A stretch of DNA of 64,000 bases from Vibrio chagasii. Its GTDB lineage: Bacteria > Pseudomonadota > Gammaproteobacteria > Enterobacterales > Vibrionaceae. Below the pieces are notes generated by a model, which worked only from the letters and a program-made list of their open reading frames with translations, searched no databases and was not told the origin of the DNA. Of this stretch, positions 1 to 9,506 are shown piece after piece. The position numbers were made by a program, and so were the translations under genes. Location of the stretch: positions 1,488,001-1,552,000 of the forward strand of contig CP090852.1 in the NCBI GenBank assembly GCA_041879415.1. Reading direction: 5' to 3'. The stretch's first letter is position 1, and every line of letters begins with the position of its first letter.

Positions 1-635
1 CCAGCCTCGTCTTCTTCAACGATATCTTTTTCTAAACTCGCCTCCGCCAACCATTTCTTTATCGACGGACTATTCAACACACGTTGTTGATACTGTTGGG
101 CTTTATCCGAAAGCTTGATGCCGTAAGTTTCGACTCGCAGTGCTACAGGTGCAAACATCGCATCGGCAATCGACCATTCTCCAAATAACCAGCCTTCTGG
201 GTATCGCTCCATTTGCTCTGACCAAATCGCATCGATGCGGGCGATATCTTTCTGGGCACCCTCACTCAAAACCAGCTTTCTCTTGGCTCGGCAATTCATT
301 GGTAATTCGTTTCTGATGTTGAAAAAACCAGAATGCATTTCTGCCGAGATAGCTCGGGCGAGGGCGCGCTCTGCAACGGATGTTGGCCAGGCTGCGCCGT
401 TTAGGTAGGCATCATTAACGTATTCGAGAATGGCGAGTGAATCCCACACTGCAACGTCACCATCAACCAGAGTCGGCACTTTTGCGGTGGGTGTAACTTT
501 CGCTAACGTGTCATAAAAATCTGGGGTGAACAGTTTAAGTTTGATGACGTCTGCATTGAGGTTGTAGTGATCGAATATTAGCCATGCGCGCAGTGACCAA
601 GTGGAGTAGTTCTGATTAGCGATATAAAGCTGCAT
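1..635 (-). CDS. Glutathione S-transferase family protein (3' end outside window)
   Basis: Reading down from the ATG at 635 gives about 211 codons without a stop before the window edge, so the C-terminus is missing. The start MQLYIANQNYSTWSLRAW carries the N-terminal thioredoxin-like fold of GSTs, with a Tyr/Ser pair at residues 10-11 in the usual catalytic position. VPTLVDGD and the following DSLAILEYV match the conserved cis-Pro and glutathione-contacting Ser region (about residues 50-70). The rest is the all-helical C-terminal domain. GSTs of this type conjugate glutathione or act as glutathione-dependent reductases or isomerases in the cytosol; the substrate cannot be told. It is divergent from the LysR gene at 752, which may regulate it. 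Confidence 0.85.
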   Translation of the reverse strand, partial: MQLYIANQNYSTWSLRAWLIFDHYNLNADVIKLKLFTPDFYDTLAKVTPTAKVPTLVDGDVAVWDSLAILEYVNDAYLNGAAWPTSVAERALARAISAEMHSGFFNIRNELPMNCRAKRKLVLSEGAQKDIARIDAIWSEQMERYPEGWLFGEWSIADAMFAPVALRVETYGIKLSDKAQQYQQRVLNSPSIKKWLAEASLEKDIVEEDEA

Positions 636-751
636 AAATGCTTCCTTGCGTTTAGTGGGAATGCATTTGAGCTTAAGGGATTGTATTACGGCGCACTAAC
701 GGATAATTTTGATGCAATACATTAATAAAAACGATGGGTGGTGATTTCAAT

Positions 752-1585
752 ATGGATATTGATGCGTTGCGAGGCTTTCTCGCGTTTGTGGAGACCAGCA
801 GTTTTACACGTGCTGCGAAGCAGATTAATCGCACCCAATCGGCCTTTAGTGCTCAGATGCGCAAGTTAGAGGAAGAACTGAACGTTACCCTGTTTCAAAA
901 GGAAGGACGTAACCTAGTTTTGACTGAGGCGGGTTTGGCATTGCGTTCTCATGCGGAGCAGCTTGTCGCACTCCACAATACGGCATTGAAACAAGTAAAA
1001 CGTTATGAAGACAAACAGCCTCTGCGATTAGGGTGCCCTGAAGACTATAACGACAGCATCTTGCCGAAAGTGATTAAGCTGTTGCAAAACGCAGAACCTA
1101 CATGTTCCATTCAAGTATTTAGCTTGCCGAGTATTACGCTTAGAGAGTGGCTTGATGATGGTAGGCTTGATGCTGCGATTGTCACTCGTGCTCCCGATAG
1201 CGAAGAGGGATATTGGTTAACCAATGATGTGGGCGTTTGGATAAGCAGTCCTGATTTTGTGTTTGATGATTCTAAACCTGTCCCACTCGCATTGTTCCAG
1301 ACGGATTGTAAATACCATGCTGCGGCAGTGAATGGTTTAACCAAACAAGACACGCCATATCAGCTTTTGGCATGTAGTAATACGGCTTCAGCGCAGCGTG
1401 CAATCGTCAAAGCTGGGTTGGCAATTGGTGCGTTGGGCAAGCTCAGTGTCACACCTGATTTGAAGATTCTTGACGACATGCCACCGTTACCTGCGGTAGA
1501 CATCGCACTGTTGCTCGCGAGTAAGCATCACCCGGTGTTGGACAAAGAGGTGCTCAATCAGTTGATTGAATTGAATGCCAATTAG
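752..1585 (+). CDS. LysR family transcriptional regulator
   Basis: About 277 residues. The N-terminal winged helix-turn-helix (MDIDALRGFLAFVE, then SFTRAAKQINRTQSAFSAQM) is typical LysR, followed by an effector-binding domain that is slightly short for the family (usual total about 300). The ATG at 752 is preferred over the in-frame ATG at 734 because LysR proteins usually begin one or two residues before the D-x-L/I stretch and because GGGTGG lies just upstream of 752. It is divergent from the GST gene, the classic layout for a LysR regulator and its target, so the GST is the likely regulated gene; this is inference. Effector unknown. Confidence 0.85.
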   Translation: MDIDALRGFLAFVETSSFTRAAKQINRTQSAFSAQMRKLEEELNVTLFQKEGRNLVLTEAGLALRSHAEQLVALHNTALKQVKRYEDKQPLRLGCPEDYNDSILPKVIKLLQNAEPTCSIQVFSLPSITLREWLDDGRLDAAIVTRAPDSEEGYWLTNDVGVWISSPDFVFDDSKPVPLALFQTDCKYHAAAVNGLTKQDTPYQLLACSNTASAQRAIVKAGLAIGALGKLSVTPDLKILDDMPPLPAVDIALLLASKHHPVLDKEVLNQLIELNAN

Positions 1586-1632
1586 ATTTGTTGTTCGATG
1601 ATAGACATTGCTGAGAGTGCTGAAAAAATAGA

Positions 1633-1668
1633 AAGGCCGAGAACATTGCGTTTCTCGGCCTTGTTTTT
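1633..1668. terminator. Bidirectional rho-independent terminator
   Basis: Perfect 11-bp inverted repeat AAGGCCGAGAA / TTCTCGGCCTT with an 8-nt loop, followed by TTGTTTTTAT on the + strand and preceded by an A-rich run. It sits between the convergent LysR gene and the chemoreceptor gene and can serve both. Confidence 0.85.
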
Positions 1669-1685
1669 ATGGAAGAGAGGGCGAA

Positions 1686-3800
1686 TTAAGAGAGCTTAAA
1701 TTTACTCAACTCTCCGTGTAAATGTCCGGCTTTTACTGTCAGCTCATTACTGATTTCTACCGACGATGTCATGGTGTCCATCACTTCCACGGCGGTGTCG
1801 TTAATGATGACGACATTACGGTTAATCTCTTCAGATACTGAACTTTGCTCTTCAGCTGCAGAAGCGATTTGATTGTTCATGTCGTTGATGACTTCAATGG
1901 CTTGGTTAATCTCAGACAGCGCTAAATGGGCGGCTTGAGTTTCGCCTTTGGTATCGTTCGCTTGCTTTTGGCTTTGCTCCATCAAGACCACGATAGATTG
2001 GGTCTCTTGCTCTAGGCGCGTTAGCATTGAGCGGATCTCTTCGGTCGAACCTTGAGTACGATTTGCTAGGTTACGTACTTCATCAGCCACCACGGCAAAG
2101 CCTCGTCCCGCTTCGCCTGCGCGGGCAGCTTCAATAGCAGCATTCAGAGCAAGCAAGTTAGTTTGTTCTGCAATACCGCCAATCTCGCTTAAAATGCCTT
2201 GAATAGCAGTGCTCGAATCGACCAAGTTTTGCGTTTGTTGCTGCGCATCATTCACCTGAACCGCTAAGCTATCAACCGCGCTTGCAGCATTGTCCATGCG
2301 TGTCATGCCGTTAAGGCTATTACTTTGTACTTGGCTCGCTGCGGCAGCGGCTTGCACGGCTGAGTTCGCCACTTCTTGCGCAGTTGCACTCATCTCATTG
2401 ATTGCAGTGGCGAGTGAGTTCACTTCGTTTACTTGAGCGTTCAACTGGTCACGTGATACCTCTGCACGCGCTTGACCTTCAGTCGCGTTTTTATCGACTT
2501 GGTCTGCTGTCGCCATTACAGTAAGCAGCATCTCTTGTATGCGAGATAGGAAGGTATTGAACCAGTGAGCCAGTTGCGCAGTCTCATCTTTCCCTTTTAC
2601 TTCGATGCGGTAGGTTAAATCGCCTTCGCCTTGTGCGGCATCTTTGAATCGCTCGACCAAGTTATTGAGAACTTTGCCCAGTGAGTTGGCGATCAATGCC
2701 ATCGATATGATGCCTAGAAGAACGGCGACGATCCCCGCCCACACACCTTTTTCAAGCGCTTTCGAATTCTGTTCATCACTCCACTGGGTGTATTCGTCGA
2801 CACTTTTTGCAAGGTGACTACTGGGAACCGACACCATGACTACCCACGGTGCGTCGCTAGTCTCGATAGCCGTTATGGCGTACTCATCTCCGCCAAACGT
2901 CACCAGCCCAGCTCCAGACTGTTTCGCGATAGACTGAACGCGCGACCACTCTTTTTCTAGCTCTGGTGAGACTTTCTTGCCAACCATGTTTCCAGCACTG
3001 CTGTTGGCTAGGGTAATGCCTTTCCACGAAGTGATGAGGATTCTACCTTGTCCGTCGAATAGGTGACGAGCAAGACCTTCACTCTGGCTTTGCAGTTCAT
3101 GAAGTGACAAATCGAAGCCAAGTGAGCCGATGATCTTACCGTTCTGTTTGATCGGCTGGCTGATGGTTGTAATGAGTTCTTGCTTACCACGAACCGGATA
3201 GAAGTAAGGTTCCATTACGAACGTTTTACCGGTTTGGTAAGGCATTAAGTGCCAGTCGTCTTTGCGTTCGCCATTGCTGTTCAGTTCAGTATTGCTGAAG
3301 CTCTCCATTGCGACTGCATCAAAGCTGTTTTGGTCATTGGGAGAGAAGAAAGGGGCAAGGTAGCCCTGACTGTTGAAACCTAATTCGCTGTCCAAGCTGA
3401 TCTCGCCATTGAGATCGGTTTGTTGTGGCCAAGTCTTGTTTTCCCAGACCATGTAGCCGGCAAATACGGCTTTGTTTTGTGCTTCTAGCGCGGCAGTAAA
3501 CTGTTTAACGATAAGGTCTGCGCTAGCGTCCGTTTCTGAACTCAACTCAATGATTGAACGTGCTTGCTTTAAGTTGGCTAGCACCGGGTTAAGTTGGTTG
3601 GAAATGTTCAACCCTTGTTGAAGTGCCGTATTTTGTAAATCGGTTGTCGTAGCATCGGTTAACTGTAGTTTTACTTTCTCTGTGACTTGTTTGTTCACAT
3701 CAGTAAAAGCGCTAGTGGTCATGCCCATTGCGATCAACAGGGTGAAAGCCATCGCCCCACCCGCACTCACCGCAATTCGCGTTCGTATACTGTTAAACAT
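1686..3800 (-). CDS. Methyl-accepting chemotaxis protein with periplasmic Cache-type sensor
   Basis: 704 residues. A membrane segment near residues 10-30, a long periplasmic region (about 30-350) with the size and pattern of a double Cache sensor, a second membrane segment at about 352-374, a HAMP linker, and a C-terminal MCP signalling domain. The hairpin tip carries the near-invariant EQTNLLALNAAIEAARAGE. Such receptors bind small ligands (often amino or organic acids) and control CheA at the membrane. No pentapeptide CheR tether is visible at the C-terminus (LSKFKLS). The start has AGAGATC upstream of the ATG at 3800. It stands alone; the ligand cannot be predicted. Confidence 0.93.
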   Translation of the reverse strand: MFNSIRTRIAVSAGGAMAFTLLIAMGMTTSAFTDVNKQVTEKVKLQLTDATTTDLQNTALQQGLNISNQLNPVLANLKQARSIIELSSETDASADLIVKQFTAALEAQNKAVFAGYMVWENKTWPQQTDLNGEISLDSELGFNSQGYLAPFFSPNDQNSFDAVAMESFSNTELNSNGERKDDWHLMPYQTGKTFVMEPYFYPVRGKQELITTISQPIKQNGKIIGSLGFDLSLHELQSQSEGLARHLFDGQGRILITSWKGITLANSSAGNMVGKKVSPELEKEWSRVQSIAKQSGAGLVTFGGDEYAITAIETSDAPWVVMVSVPSSHLAKSVDEYTQWSDEQNSKALEKGVWAGIVAVLLGIISMALIANSLGKVLNNLVERFKDAAQGEGDLTYRIEVKGKDETAQLAHWFNTFLSRIQEMLLTVMATADQVDKNATEGQARAEVSRDQLNAQVNEVNSLATAINEMSATAQEVANSAVQAAAAASQVQSNSLNGMTRMDNAASAVDSLAVQVNDAQQQTQNLVDSSTAIQGILSEIGGIAEQTNLLALNAAIEAARAGEAGRGFAVVADEVRNLANRTQGSTEEIRSMLTRLEQETQSIVVLMEQSQKQANDTKGETQAAHLALSEINQAIEVINDMNNQIASAAEEQSSVSEEINRNVVIINDTAVEVMDTMTSSVEISNELTVKAGHLHGELSKFKLS

Positions 3801-4177
3801 ATGATCTCTCTAGCTAAATAGTGGTAGTTTGCAGAGATTTTAAACAAGATAAGTGAACGGAAAATGCAAAAAAATGAACACAAAAAGAATAGGGAGATCA
3901 AAAATATAAACAAGATTGCATAGTGTGCAGTTTTGGCTTTGATCGCAACGCTTAGAGGAAGATGAAAATCATCATTTAGCGATCGCTAACTTTCTGTATT
4001 TATTAGTTTTAATGATAGTTAGGAGAGTTTGGTGTTTTAGGAAGACCGCTATTTTTCCCATCTAGTTTGTGACCGCGAGTCTATTACTCATTATATGACG
4101 GCGGTCACAATTAATTTTATTTAAGCCAATGAATTACCACTCTTTTTATAAGTAATTTGAAGAGGGAATGCGTTGTA
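3801..4177. other. Intergenic region with one perfect inverted repeat
   Basis: AT-rich gap between the chemoreceptor start and the photolyase stop. The only structure I see is a perfect 10-bp inverted repeat TTGTGACCGC (4067-4076) / GCGGTCACAA (4101-4110) with a 24-nt spacer. No ORF and no T-run terminator were recognised. The repeat could be a photolyase 3' hairpin or a protein-binding site. Confidence 0.5.
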
Positions 4178-5671
4178 TTAGCTTGCCCGTGTTGTTTTGC
4201 TTTGTTTCTTCGGTGGCCTAACGTGGCGTGACAAAATACGACTTCGTTCTTGTTTTACTTCCGTCAGCTTTCTCCATGACCATAAACGCACTCTCGCTTC
4301 TTTGGCGCTAACTTCGAGATCGACGATTGGATTAAGGTAAGGGGAATCTGGTTCAAGCTCGTGCATCATGACTTCCATAGGCGTCATCTTCCAAGGTTCA
4401 AACAGAAGTGGAGTGGGTATATCCGAGAGCTCTGGAACCCATTTTCGGATGAAATGTCCATCAGAGTCGTGCTCTTGGGCTTGTTTTGTTGGGTTGTAAA
4501 TTCGGATGGTGTTGATGCCTGTTACCCCGGCTTGCATTTGAAACTGTGGGTAATGAATGCCGGGTTCAAAATCGAGGAACAGTTGCGCCAAGTGAGTGAC
4601 ACCATCACGCCAGTCCATGTTCATATGGTGAGTGAGAAAGCTCACCAGCATTGAGCGCATGCGGAAATTAATGTACCCCGTATGATGCAGGCAGCGCATA
4701 CAGGCATCGACCAATGGCACGCCTGTCATCCCCATCTTCCATGCCTGAAGATGTGTTGGATCTTTTACCGTTTCCTTTTGTAAGAGTGCTTCGTAGGCGT
4801 GATTGATACAGCGATATTCCATCGCGCATTCCGATTCAAACTTTTGCATGAAATGACAGTGCCAGTGAAGCCTTGAAGAGAGCGCAATCAAGCTGCGACG
4901 AAACCCTGCGACTTGCCAGTGCCCCAATAGGTGTTGATAAACTTCACGCAGCGATATGTTGCCCCAAGCTAAGTATGGAGATAGACGCGTACAGGCATAT
5001 CGCGAGGCTTCTGGGCTTGAGATGCTGCGGTAGTAATCCCGACCACGGCGATCAAAGAAGTCGTTTAATGTTGCCCATGCCAGTGCACTTCCGCCCGTTT
5101 GTATACCGTTAACTTTGGTTAACCATGTTTGTGGCGGTTCCATAGCGAGTTCAAGCTCTTCAGCATCAAGGGTATGCAGTGATTCTGCAGTGAAAAGACT
5201 TTCTTCGATGGGAGCGCGCATTACACTGTTCCAGTGCTTGTCCCAACCGATTCTGTCTTTCGATCCTCTCACGACAGCGCCTTGTGCGAACTCTTGCCAT
5301 GGAATGTTGTGCTCTGTAAACCAAGCAGAGAGTTCTCTGTCACGCTCAAAAGTGCAATTTAATCCTATTTCTTGATGAGAGAAGACGTTGTTGATTCGGT
5401 AACGAGATTGAATCGCTTCGAAGCAGTCCACCGCACAGCCATGAAGTATTGAGACCTGATGTCCATACGCTTTCAGTGACTGGTTCATACATTGCAGCGA
5501 CTGCCAAACAAACCGCCAATGTCGCTCAGAATAGTGGGCGTTGTTTAGCAGCATGGGTTCGAAAATGTAGATCAATATCGTGGGGTGTTGATCTGATAAA
5601 GCGTGTTGTAAAGGTGCGTGGTCGGTGAGTCTTAAATCGCGCTTTAGCCACACTACGTTAATTGTTTGCAT
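4178..5671 (-). CDS. Cryptochrome/deoxyribodipyrimidine photolyase family protein
   Basis: 497 residues. The N-terminal Rossmann-like antenna domain begins NVVWLKRDLRLTDHAPL (about residues 5-21), the family signature for the chromophore-binding part. The C-terminal FAD-binding region contains FRMRSMLVSFLTHHMNMDWR and GINTIRIYNPTKQ, matching the conserved N-x-R-x-R-M and N-P-x-x-Q positions. This family splits UV-induced pyrimidine dimers using blue light, or senses blue light. The C-terminal pattern differs from textbook class I PhrB and from Cry-DASH, so repair versus signalling is open. An RBS-like GAGGG lies 6-7 nt before the ATG at 5671. No photolyase partner gene is adjacent. Confidence 0.88.
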   Translation of the reverse strand: MQTINVVWLKRDLRLTDHAPLQHALSDQHPTILIYIFEPMLLNNAHYSERHWRFVWQSLQCMNQSLKAYGHQVSILHGCAVDCFEAIQSRYRINNVFSHQEIGLNCTFERDRELSAWFTEHNIPWQEFAQGAVVRGSKDRIGWDKHWNSVMRAPIEESLFTAESLHTLDAEELELAMEPPQTWLTKVNGIQTGGSALAWATLNDFFDRRGRDYYRSISSPEASRYACTRLSPYLAWGNISLREVYQHLLGHWQVAGFRRSLIALSSRLHWHCHFMQKFESECAMEYRCINHAYEALLQKETVKDPTHLQAWKMGMTGVPLVDACMRCLHHTGYINFRMRSMLVSFLTHHMNMDWRDGVTHLAQLFLDFEPGIHYPQFQMQAGVTGINTIRIYNPTKQAQEHDSDGHFIRKWVPELSDIPTPLLFEPWKMTPMEVMMHELEPDSPYLNPIVDLEVSAKEARVRLWSWRKLTEVKQERSRILSRHVRPPKKQSKTTRAS

Positions 5672-5783
5672 CTGAGCCCTCTTTCGTTTTGGAGCATTAC
5701 GAGTCAGAGGGCAAAATGTCTCACTGGAAGTGAATTTTATTTTCGATAATGAAAGGTCAAGCTATGAGCGCCTGTGTTCATTA

Positions 5784-7571
5784 TCAGAGAATGCCTAAGT
5801 TTTTTAGTTTTCGATAAATGGTATTACGACTGATCCCAAGGATCCGCGATGTCTTACTGATGTTCCCTTGGTTGGCTTGATAGGTTTGCAACAAGGTTTC
5901 TTCAACGGTGCTTCTTAAATCAGCATTTGGCTTATCTTCGATGATACGAGAAGCAGTAACCTGATGATGGCTATCTTGAGCTAAAGAGGTAAGGTGTTGA
6001 GCAAGATGGCCAGGTACATGTTCGAGAGCTAGTTGTGGTTCGTCACTTGCCAGTAAAGTGGCGACTTTGAGTAAGTTGTCTAATTCACGGATGTTGCCTG
6101 GCCAAGAATAGGCGCACAATAAACTCATTAGGTGCGGGCAAATAGACTGCTCAGCTTCGGCGTATTTACGATGAATATGCTCGATTAAAGCATGCTTATC
6201 TTGTCGCTGCTGCAAGCTTGGCAAGGTAAAGGCCAAGCCATTGAGTCTGTAATACAGGTCTTGCCTAAACTCACCGGTTGCGACTAACTGCTCGAGGTTT
6301 TTGTGAGTTGCAGCGATGATCTGGCAATCGACTTGATAGCTTTGATTGGAACCAACTGGCACCACGGATTTGTCTTGCAGAACATGCAGTAGTCGGCACT
6401 GAGCCTCTAACGGCATATCAGCTATTTCATCCAAGAATAAGATCCCTTTGTCTGCTTGACGGATCTTCCCTTGAAAACCTTGTTTGTTTGCGCCAGTAAA
6501 AGCCCCCGGCGCGTAACCAAACAGTTCAGATTCGATAAGATCTTTAGGCAGCGCACCACAATTTACCGCTACTAGGGGCGATGATTTACGCTGGCTTTGC
6601 TTGTGTAACGCCTTAACAAACTCACCCTTGCCGACACCTGTTTCACCAAGAATTAATAGGCTAATGCCTTTGTCGATAACCTTATTGGCCTGCTGCCAAG
6701 CGTGTTCTATCTGTTGTTCACCATGGTGTAAATCACACGATGCGGAAATAGAGCGTGTGCGCTTGGCTGTTGGGCGCTTTAGATGCTGTTTTTCAAACAC
6801 AAAGGGTGCATCTATTGAAGTTCGGTTGAAGAGGGTATCGATACGCTCACCGACGATCGAGGTTTGATCCAACAGTTGAGAGGCTACCTGATTGTGCGCG
6901 ACCACCTCTCCAGCTTCGTTGGCTATTACAATCCCTTGCCAACCGCTGTGCAGTAGCGATTTATCGCACGCGAGATCAATACGAGTCGTGCCTTGTGGGA
7001 TATGGCTCAATAGCTGGTTCTCAATAAGCTGAACCATATTTTGAACAAGTAGCTGTACCGAACTGTCGTGTTGTTGCTGCTCACTGGTAATGTCCAATAC
7101 GCCAACCATGTTTCCTTGGTGATCAAATACTGGGCTCGCTGAACAGCTGATAAACCGATGCTGGTGGATGAAGTGTTGCTCACCAATGATGGTCACGGGT
7201 TTGGCTTCCACAATCGCCGTTCCAATGGCGTTGGTCCCTTTGAGTTGTTCCTGCCAACACGCACCAGAGCTGAGTGCAATCGAAGTCAGTTTTTCCTTAA
7301 ACCGCTCTTGTCCCCAACTAGCCAGAATCACCCCTTCAATGTCGGTCAAGATCAAACGACTGTCGGTACGTGCAAACATCTGGTTGAACAGAGGCAGTGC
7401 ATTGCGCTCGACGATTTGAATCAAGCTCGATGACTGATGACGCCTTTGCTTAAGAATCGACTGTGGTAGGCGAATATCTTCGGGAAGACGTCTCTGTTTT
7501 AGCCCCGCTTCTGTGCTGCGGTGCCAAGAAGATGAAAGCCAATCTGAGGTGTTTGCTTGTGGAAGGTGCAT
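5784..7571 (-). CDS. Sigma-54-dependent transcriptional activator, AcoR-like
   Basis: 595 residues in AcoR order: an N-terminal GAF sensor (about 50-190, with EQLKGTNAIGTAI, the usual signature of this group), a linker/PAS-like segment (about 205-270), and an AAA+ domain (about 285-510) with Walker A GETGVGKGEF, the sigma-54 contact loop GAFTGA and Walker B FLDEIADM. It ends in a Fis-type helix-turn-helix (NISKTSRILGISRNTIYRKL). Such proteins sense a small carbonyl compound or alcohol and open sigma-54 promoters. It is divergent from the aldehyde dehydrogenase at 7898, whose promoter has a near-canonical -24/-12 element, so that gene is the expected target. CTGTT-type inverted repeats lie directly upstream of its own start codon. 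Confidence 0.93.
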   Translation of the reverse strand: MHLPQANTSDWLSSSWHRSTEAGLKQRRLPEDIRLPQSILKQRRHQSSSLIQIVERNALPLFNQMFARTDSRLILTDIEGVILASWGQERFKEKLTSIALSSGACWQEQLKGTNAIGTAIVEAKPVTIIGEQHFIHQHRFISCSASPVFDHQGNMVGVLDITSEQQQHDSSVQLLVQNMVQLIENQLLSHIPQGTTRIDLACDKSLLHSGWQGIVIANEAGEVVAHNQVASQLLDQTSIVGERIDTLFNRTSIDAPFVFEKQHLKRPTAKRTRSISASCDLHHGEQQIEHAWQQANKVIDKGISLLILGETGVGKGEFVKALHKQSQRKSSPLVAVNCGALPKDLIESELFGYAPGAFTGANKQGFQGKIRQADKGILFLDEIADMPLEAQCRLLHVLQDKSVVPVGSNQSYQVDCQIIAATHKNLEQLVATGEFRQDLYYRLNGLAFTLPSLQQRQDKHALIEHIHRKYAEAEQSICPHLMSLLCAYSWPGNIRELDNLLKVATLLASDEPQLALEHVPGHLAQHLTSLAQDSHHQVTASRIIEDKPNADLRSTVEETLLQTYQANQGNISKTSRILGISRNTIYRKLKNLGIL

Positions 7572-7573
7572 GA

Positions 7574-7616
7574 CTGTTCCATGTCGTAACAGTGAGAGTG
7601 TACCAAATTGGAACAG
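7574..7616. promoter_or_regulatory. Probable upstream activator sites for the sigma-54 regulator
   Basis: CTGTTCC at 7574-7580 pairs with GTAACAG (7586-7592, one mismatch) and with a perfect GGAACAG at 7610-7616, giving three half-sites with both inverted spacings. They lie about 110-150 bp upstream of the -24 element of aldB, a normal distance for an enhancer, and abut the regulator's start codon, which suggests autoregulation. Assignment to the regulator is inference from position and symmetry. Confidence 0.6.
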
Positions 7617-7725
7617 TTGAACATTGGATTGGTTTCCATACGGCTGCTCAATGCCAACTCACTTTGGGTTGTAAATGTTTGGTAATCATAGTTTTACAAT
7701 TTATTAACAACAAGTTTTGAGGTTG

Positions 7726-7740
7726 TGGCGTGTGATTTGC
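7726..7740 (+). promoter_or_regulatory. Sigma-54 (-24/-12) promoter of the aldehyde dehydrogenase gene
   Basis: TGGCGTGTGATTTGC has GG at 7727-7728 and GC at 7739-7740 with exactly 10 nt between, matching the sigma-54 consensus TGGCAC-N5-TTGC closely. Transcription would start near 7752, leaving a leader of about 145 nt before the ATG at 7898. Confidence 0.85.
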
Positions 7741-7897
7741 GTTGTTCTTGTTGTGAAGAAAGCATGAAGTATCAGTGTTTTAAACAGAAAGCATAAACAT
7801 GGCAGTCTTGTTATGAGTTCTTTTCTCAGGATGAGTCGCCAAAAAATAAGACAGCTCTCACTTAATAACGAACAACAAATCTAAGAAGGATCGAACT

Positions 7898-9418
7898 ATG
7901 ATTTACGCACAGCCGGGTAGTGACAACGCAGTGGTGAACTTTAAAGCTCAATACGATAACTTTATCGGGGGTGAGTGGGTGAAGCCTGTCAGCGGCGAGT
8001 ATTTTGATAACACTTCCCCAGTGAATGGTCAGGTGTATTGCCAAGTGGCGCGCTCAACTGAAGCAGACATTAGCTTGGCGCTCGATGCGGCACATGCAGC
8101 TCGTGCAAGTTGGGCGGCGACCAGTGTTGCTGAACGTTCTAACATCCTACTTAAAATTGCCGACCGAATTGAAGCAAATCTAGAAGAGATCGCCGTTGCT
8201 GAGACATGGGAAAATGGCAAACCAGTTCGTGAAACTCTGGCAGCAGATATCCCGTTAGTTGTCGATCACTTCCGTTACTTTGCGGGTTGTATTCGAGCGC
8301 AAGAGGGCAGTGCAGCCGAGCTCGATTCAAACACTGCAAGCTACCATTTCCCAGAACCAATTGGCGTTGTCGGTCAGATCATTCCTTGGAACTTCCCGAT
8401 TCTAATGGCAGCTTGGAAACTGGCACCTGCACTGGCGGCTGGTTGTTGTGTGGTGATGAAGCCTGCCGAGCAAACACCAACGTCTATTTTGGTTATGATG
8501 GAGAAGATCGCCGACCTTCTGCCGGCTGGTGTAGTCAACATCGTTAATGGTTTCGGTAGTGAAGCGGGGCAAGCCCTAGCGACAAGTGACCGTATTGCTA
8601 AGTTAGCATTTACAGGCTCAACTGAGGTCGGTCACCATATTCTAAAATGTGCGGCTGAAAGCTTGATTCCATCAACGGTAGAGTTGGGTGGTAAGTCTCC
8701 AAACATCTACTTCCCGGATATTTTTGATCATGAAGACGAGTACCTAGATAAGTGTGTTGAAGGTATGCTGCTGGCGTTCTTTAACCAAGGTGAGGTGTGT
8801 ACTTGTCCTTCTCGTGTGTTGATTCATGAATCGGTCTACGACAAGTTCATTGCGAAAGTGGTCGAGCGTGCTCAAACCATCAAACAAGGTAACCCACTAG
8901 ATACCGATACCCAGGTTGGCGCACAAGCCTCTCAAGAGCAGTTCGATAAGATTCTTAGCTATTTAGAGATTGGTCGCCAAGAGGGTGCGAAAGTCCTGAC
9001 TGGTGGCGAAATCGCGCAGCAGCCAGACGATCTTGGTAGCGGCTATTACATTCAACCGACCATGCTGGAAGGCAACAACAAGATGCGTGTCTTCCAAGAA
9101 GAGATCTTTGGCCCAGTTATCGCGGTCACTACCTTTAAAGATGAAGCTGAAGCGCTAGAGATTGCCAACGATACCGAATATGGTTTGGGTGCAGGTGTAT
9201 GGACGCGTGATGCAAACCTTGCTTACCGCATGGGTCGAAACATTGAAGCGGGCCGTATTTGGGTGAACTGCTACCACGCTTACCCAGCACACGCTGCGTT
9301 TGGTGGTTACAAGAAATCAGGGATTGGCCGTGAGACACATAAGATGATGCTCGATCACTACCAAAACACTAAGAACCTGCTGATCAGCTACGATATTAAT
9401 TCGCTTGGCTTTTTCTGA
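7898..9418 (+). CDS. aldB: NAD(P)-dependent aldehyde dehydrogenase, AldB-type
   Basis: 506 residues, full length for the AldB/ExaC group. YDNFIGGEW near the N-terminus, GQIIPWNFPILMAAWK in the cofactor-binding part, FTGSTEVG, VELGGKSPN (general-base Glu) and FNQGEVCTCPSR (catalytic Cys) are all present. The C-terminal half carries EEIFGPV and the AFGGYKKSGIGRETH oligomerisation strand. It oxidises aldehydes such as acetaldehyde to acids in the cytosol. It is driven by the sigma-54 promoter at 7726-7740 and presumably controlled by the divergent AcoR-like activator. The ATG follows GAAGGATCG. A truncated copy of its last codons lies at 11148. Substrate range is inferred from the family. Confidence 0.93.
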   Translation: MIYAQPGSDNAVVNFKAQYDNFIGGEWVKPVSGEYFDNTSPVNGQVYCQVARSTEADISLALDAAHAARASWAATSVAERSNILLKIADRIEANLEEIAVAETWENGKPVRETLAADIPLVVDHFRYFAGCIRAQEGSAAELDSNTASYHFPEPIGVVGQIIPWNFPILMAAWKLAPALAAGCCVVMKPAEQTPTSILVMMEKIADLLPAGVVNIVNGFGSEAGQALATSDRIAKLAFTGSTEVGHHILKCAAESLIPSTVELGGKSPNIYFPDIFDHEDEYLDKCVEGMLLAFFNQGEVCTCPSRVLIHESVYDKFIAKVVERAQTIKQGNPLDTDTQVGAQASQEQFDKILSYLEIGRQEGAKVLTGGEIAQQPDDLGSGYYIQPTMLEGNNKMRVFQEEIFGPVIAVTTFKDEAEALEIANDTEYGLGAGVWTRDANLAYRMGRNIEAGRIWVNCYHAYPAHAAFGGYKKSGIGRETHKMMLDHYQNTKNLLISYDINSLGFF

Positions 9419-9460
9419 TTAAGCAAAAATGTACTCAGGGGACTATTTGGACTCAATACA

Positions 9461-9486
9461 AAGCGCCGTATCAACGGCGCTTTTTT
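9461..9486. terminator. Rho-independent terminator between convergent genes
   Basis: GCGCCGT / ACGGCGC stem with a tight loop followed by six T, just after the aldB stop. It faces the convergent LysR gene that ends at 9507. Confidence 0.9.
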
Positions 9487-9506
9487 CCATTTTATTACCC
9501 CGTTCC

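Noticed and set aside
4361..5375. Several + strand open frames of 79-97 codons across this stretch
   Set aside because: They lie antisense within the photolyase gene, lack RBS and family features, and are shadows of its codon pattern.
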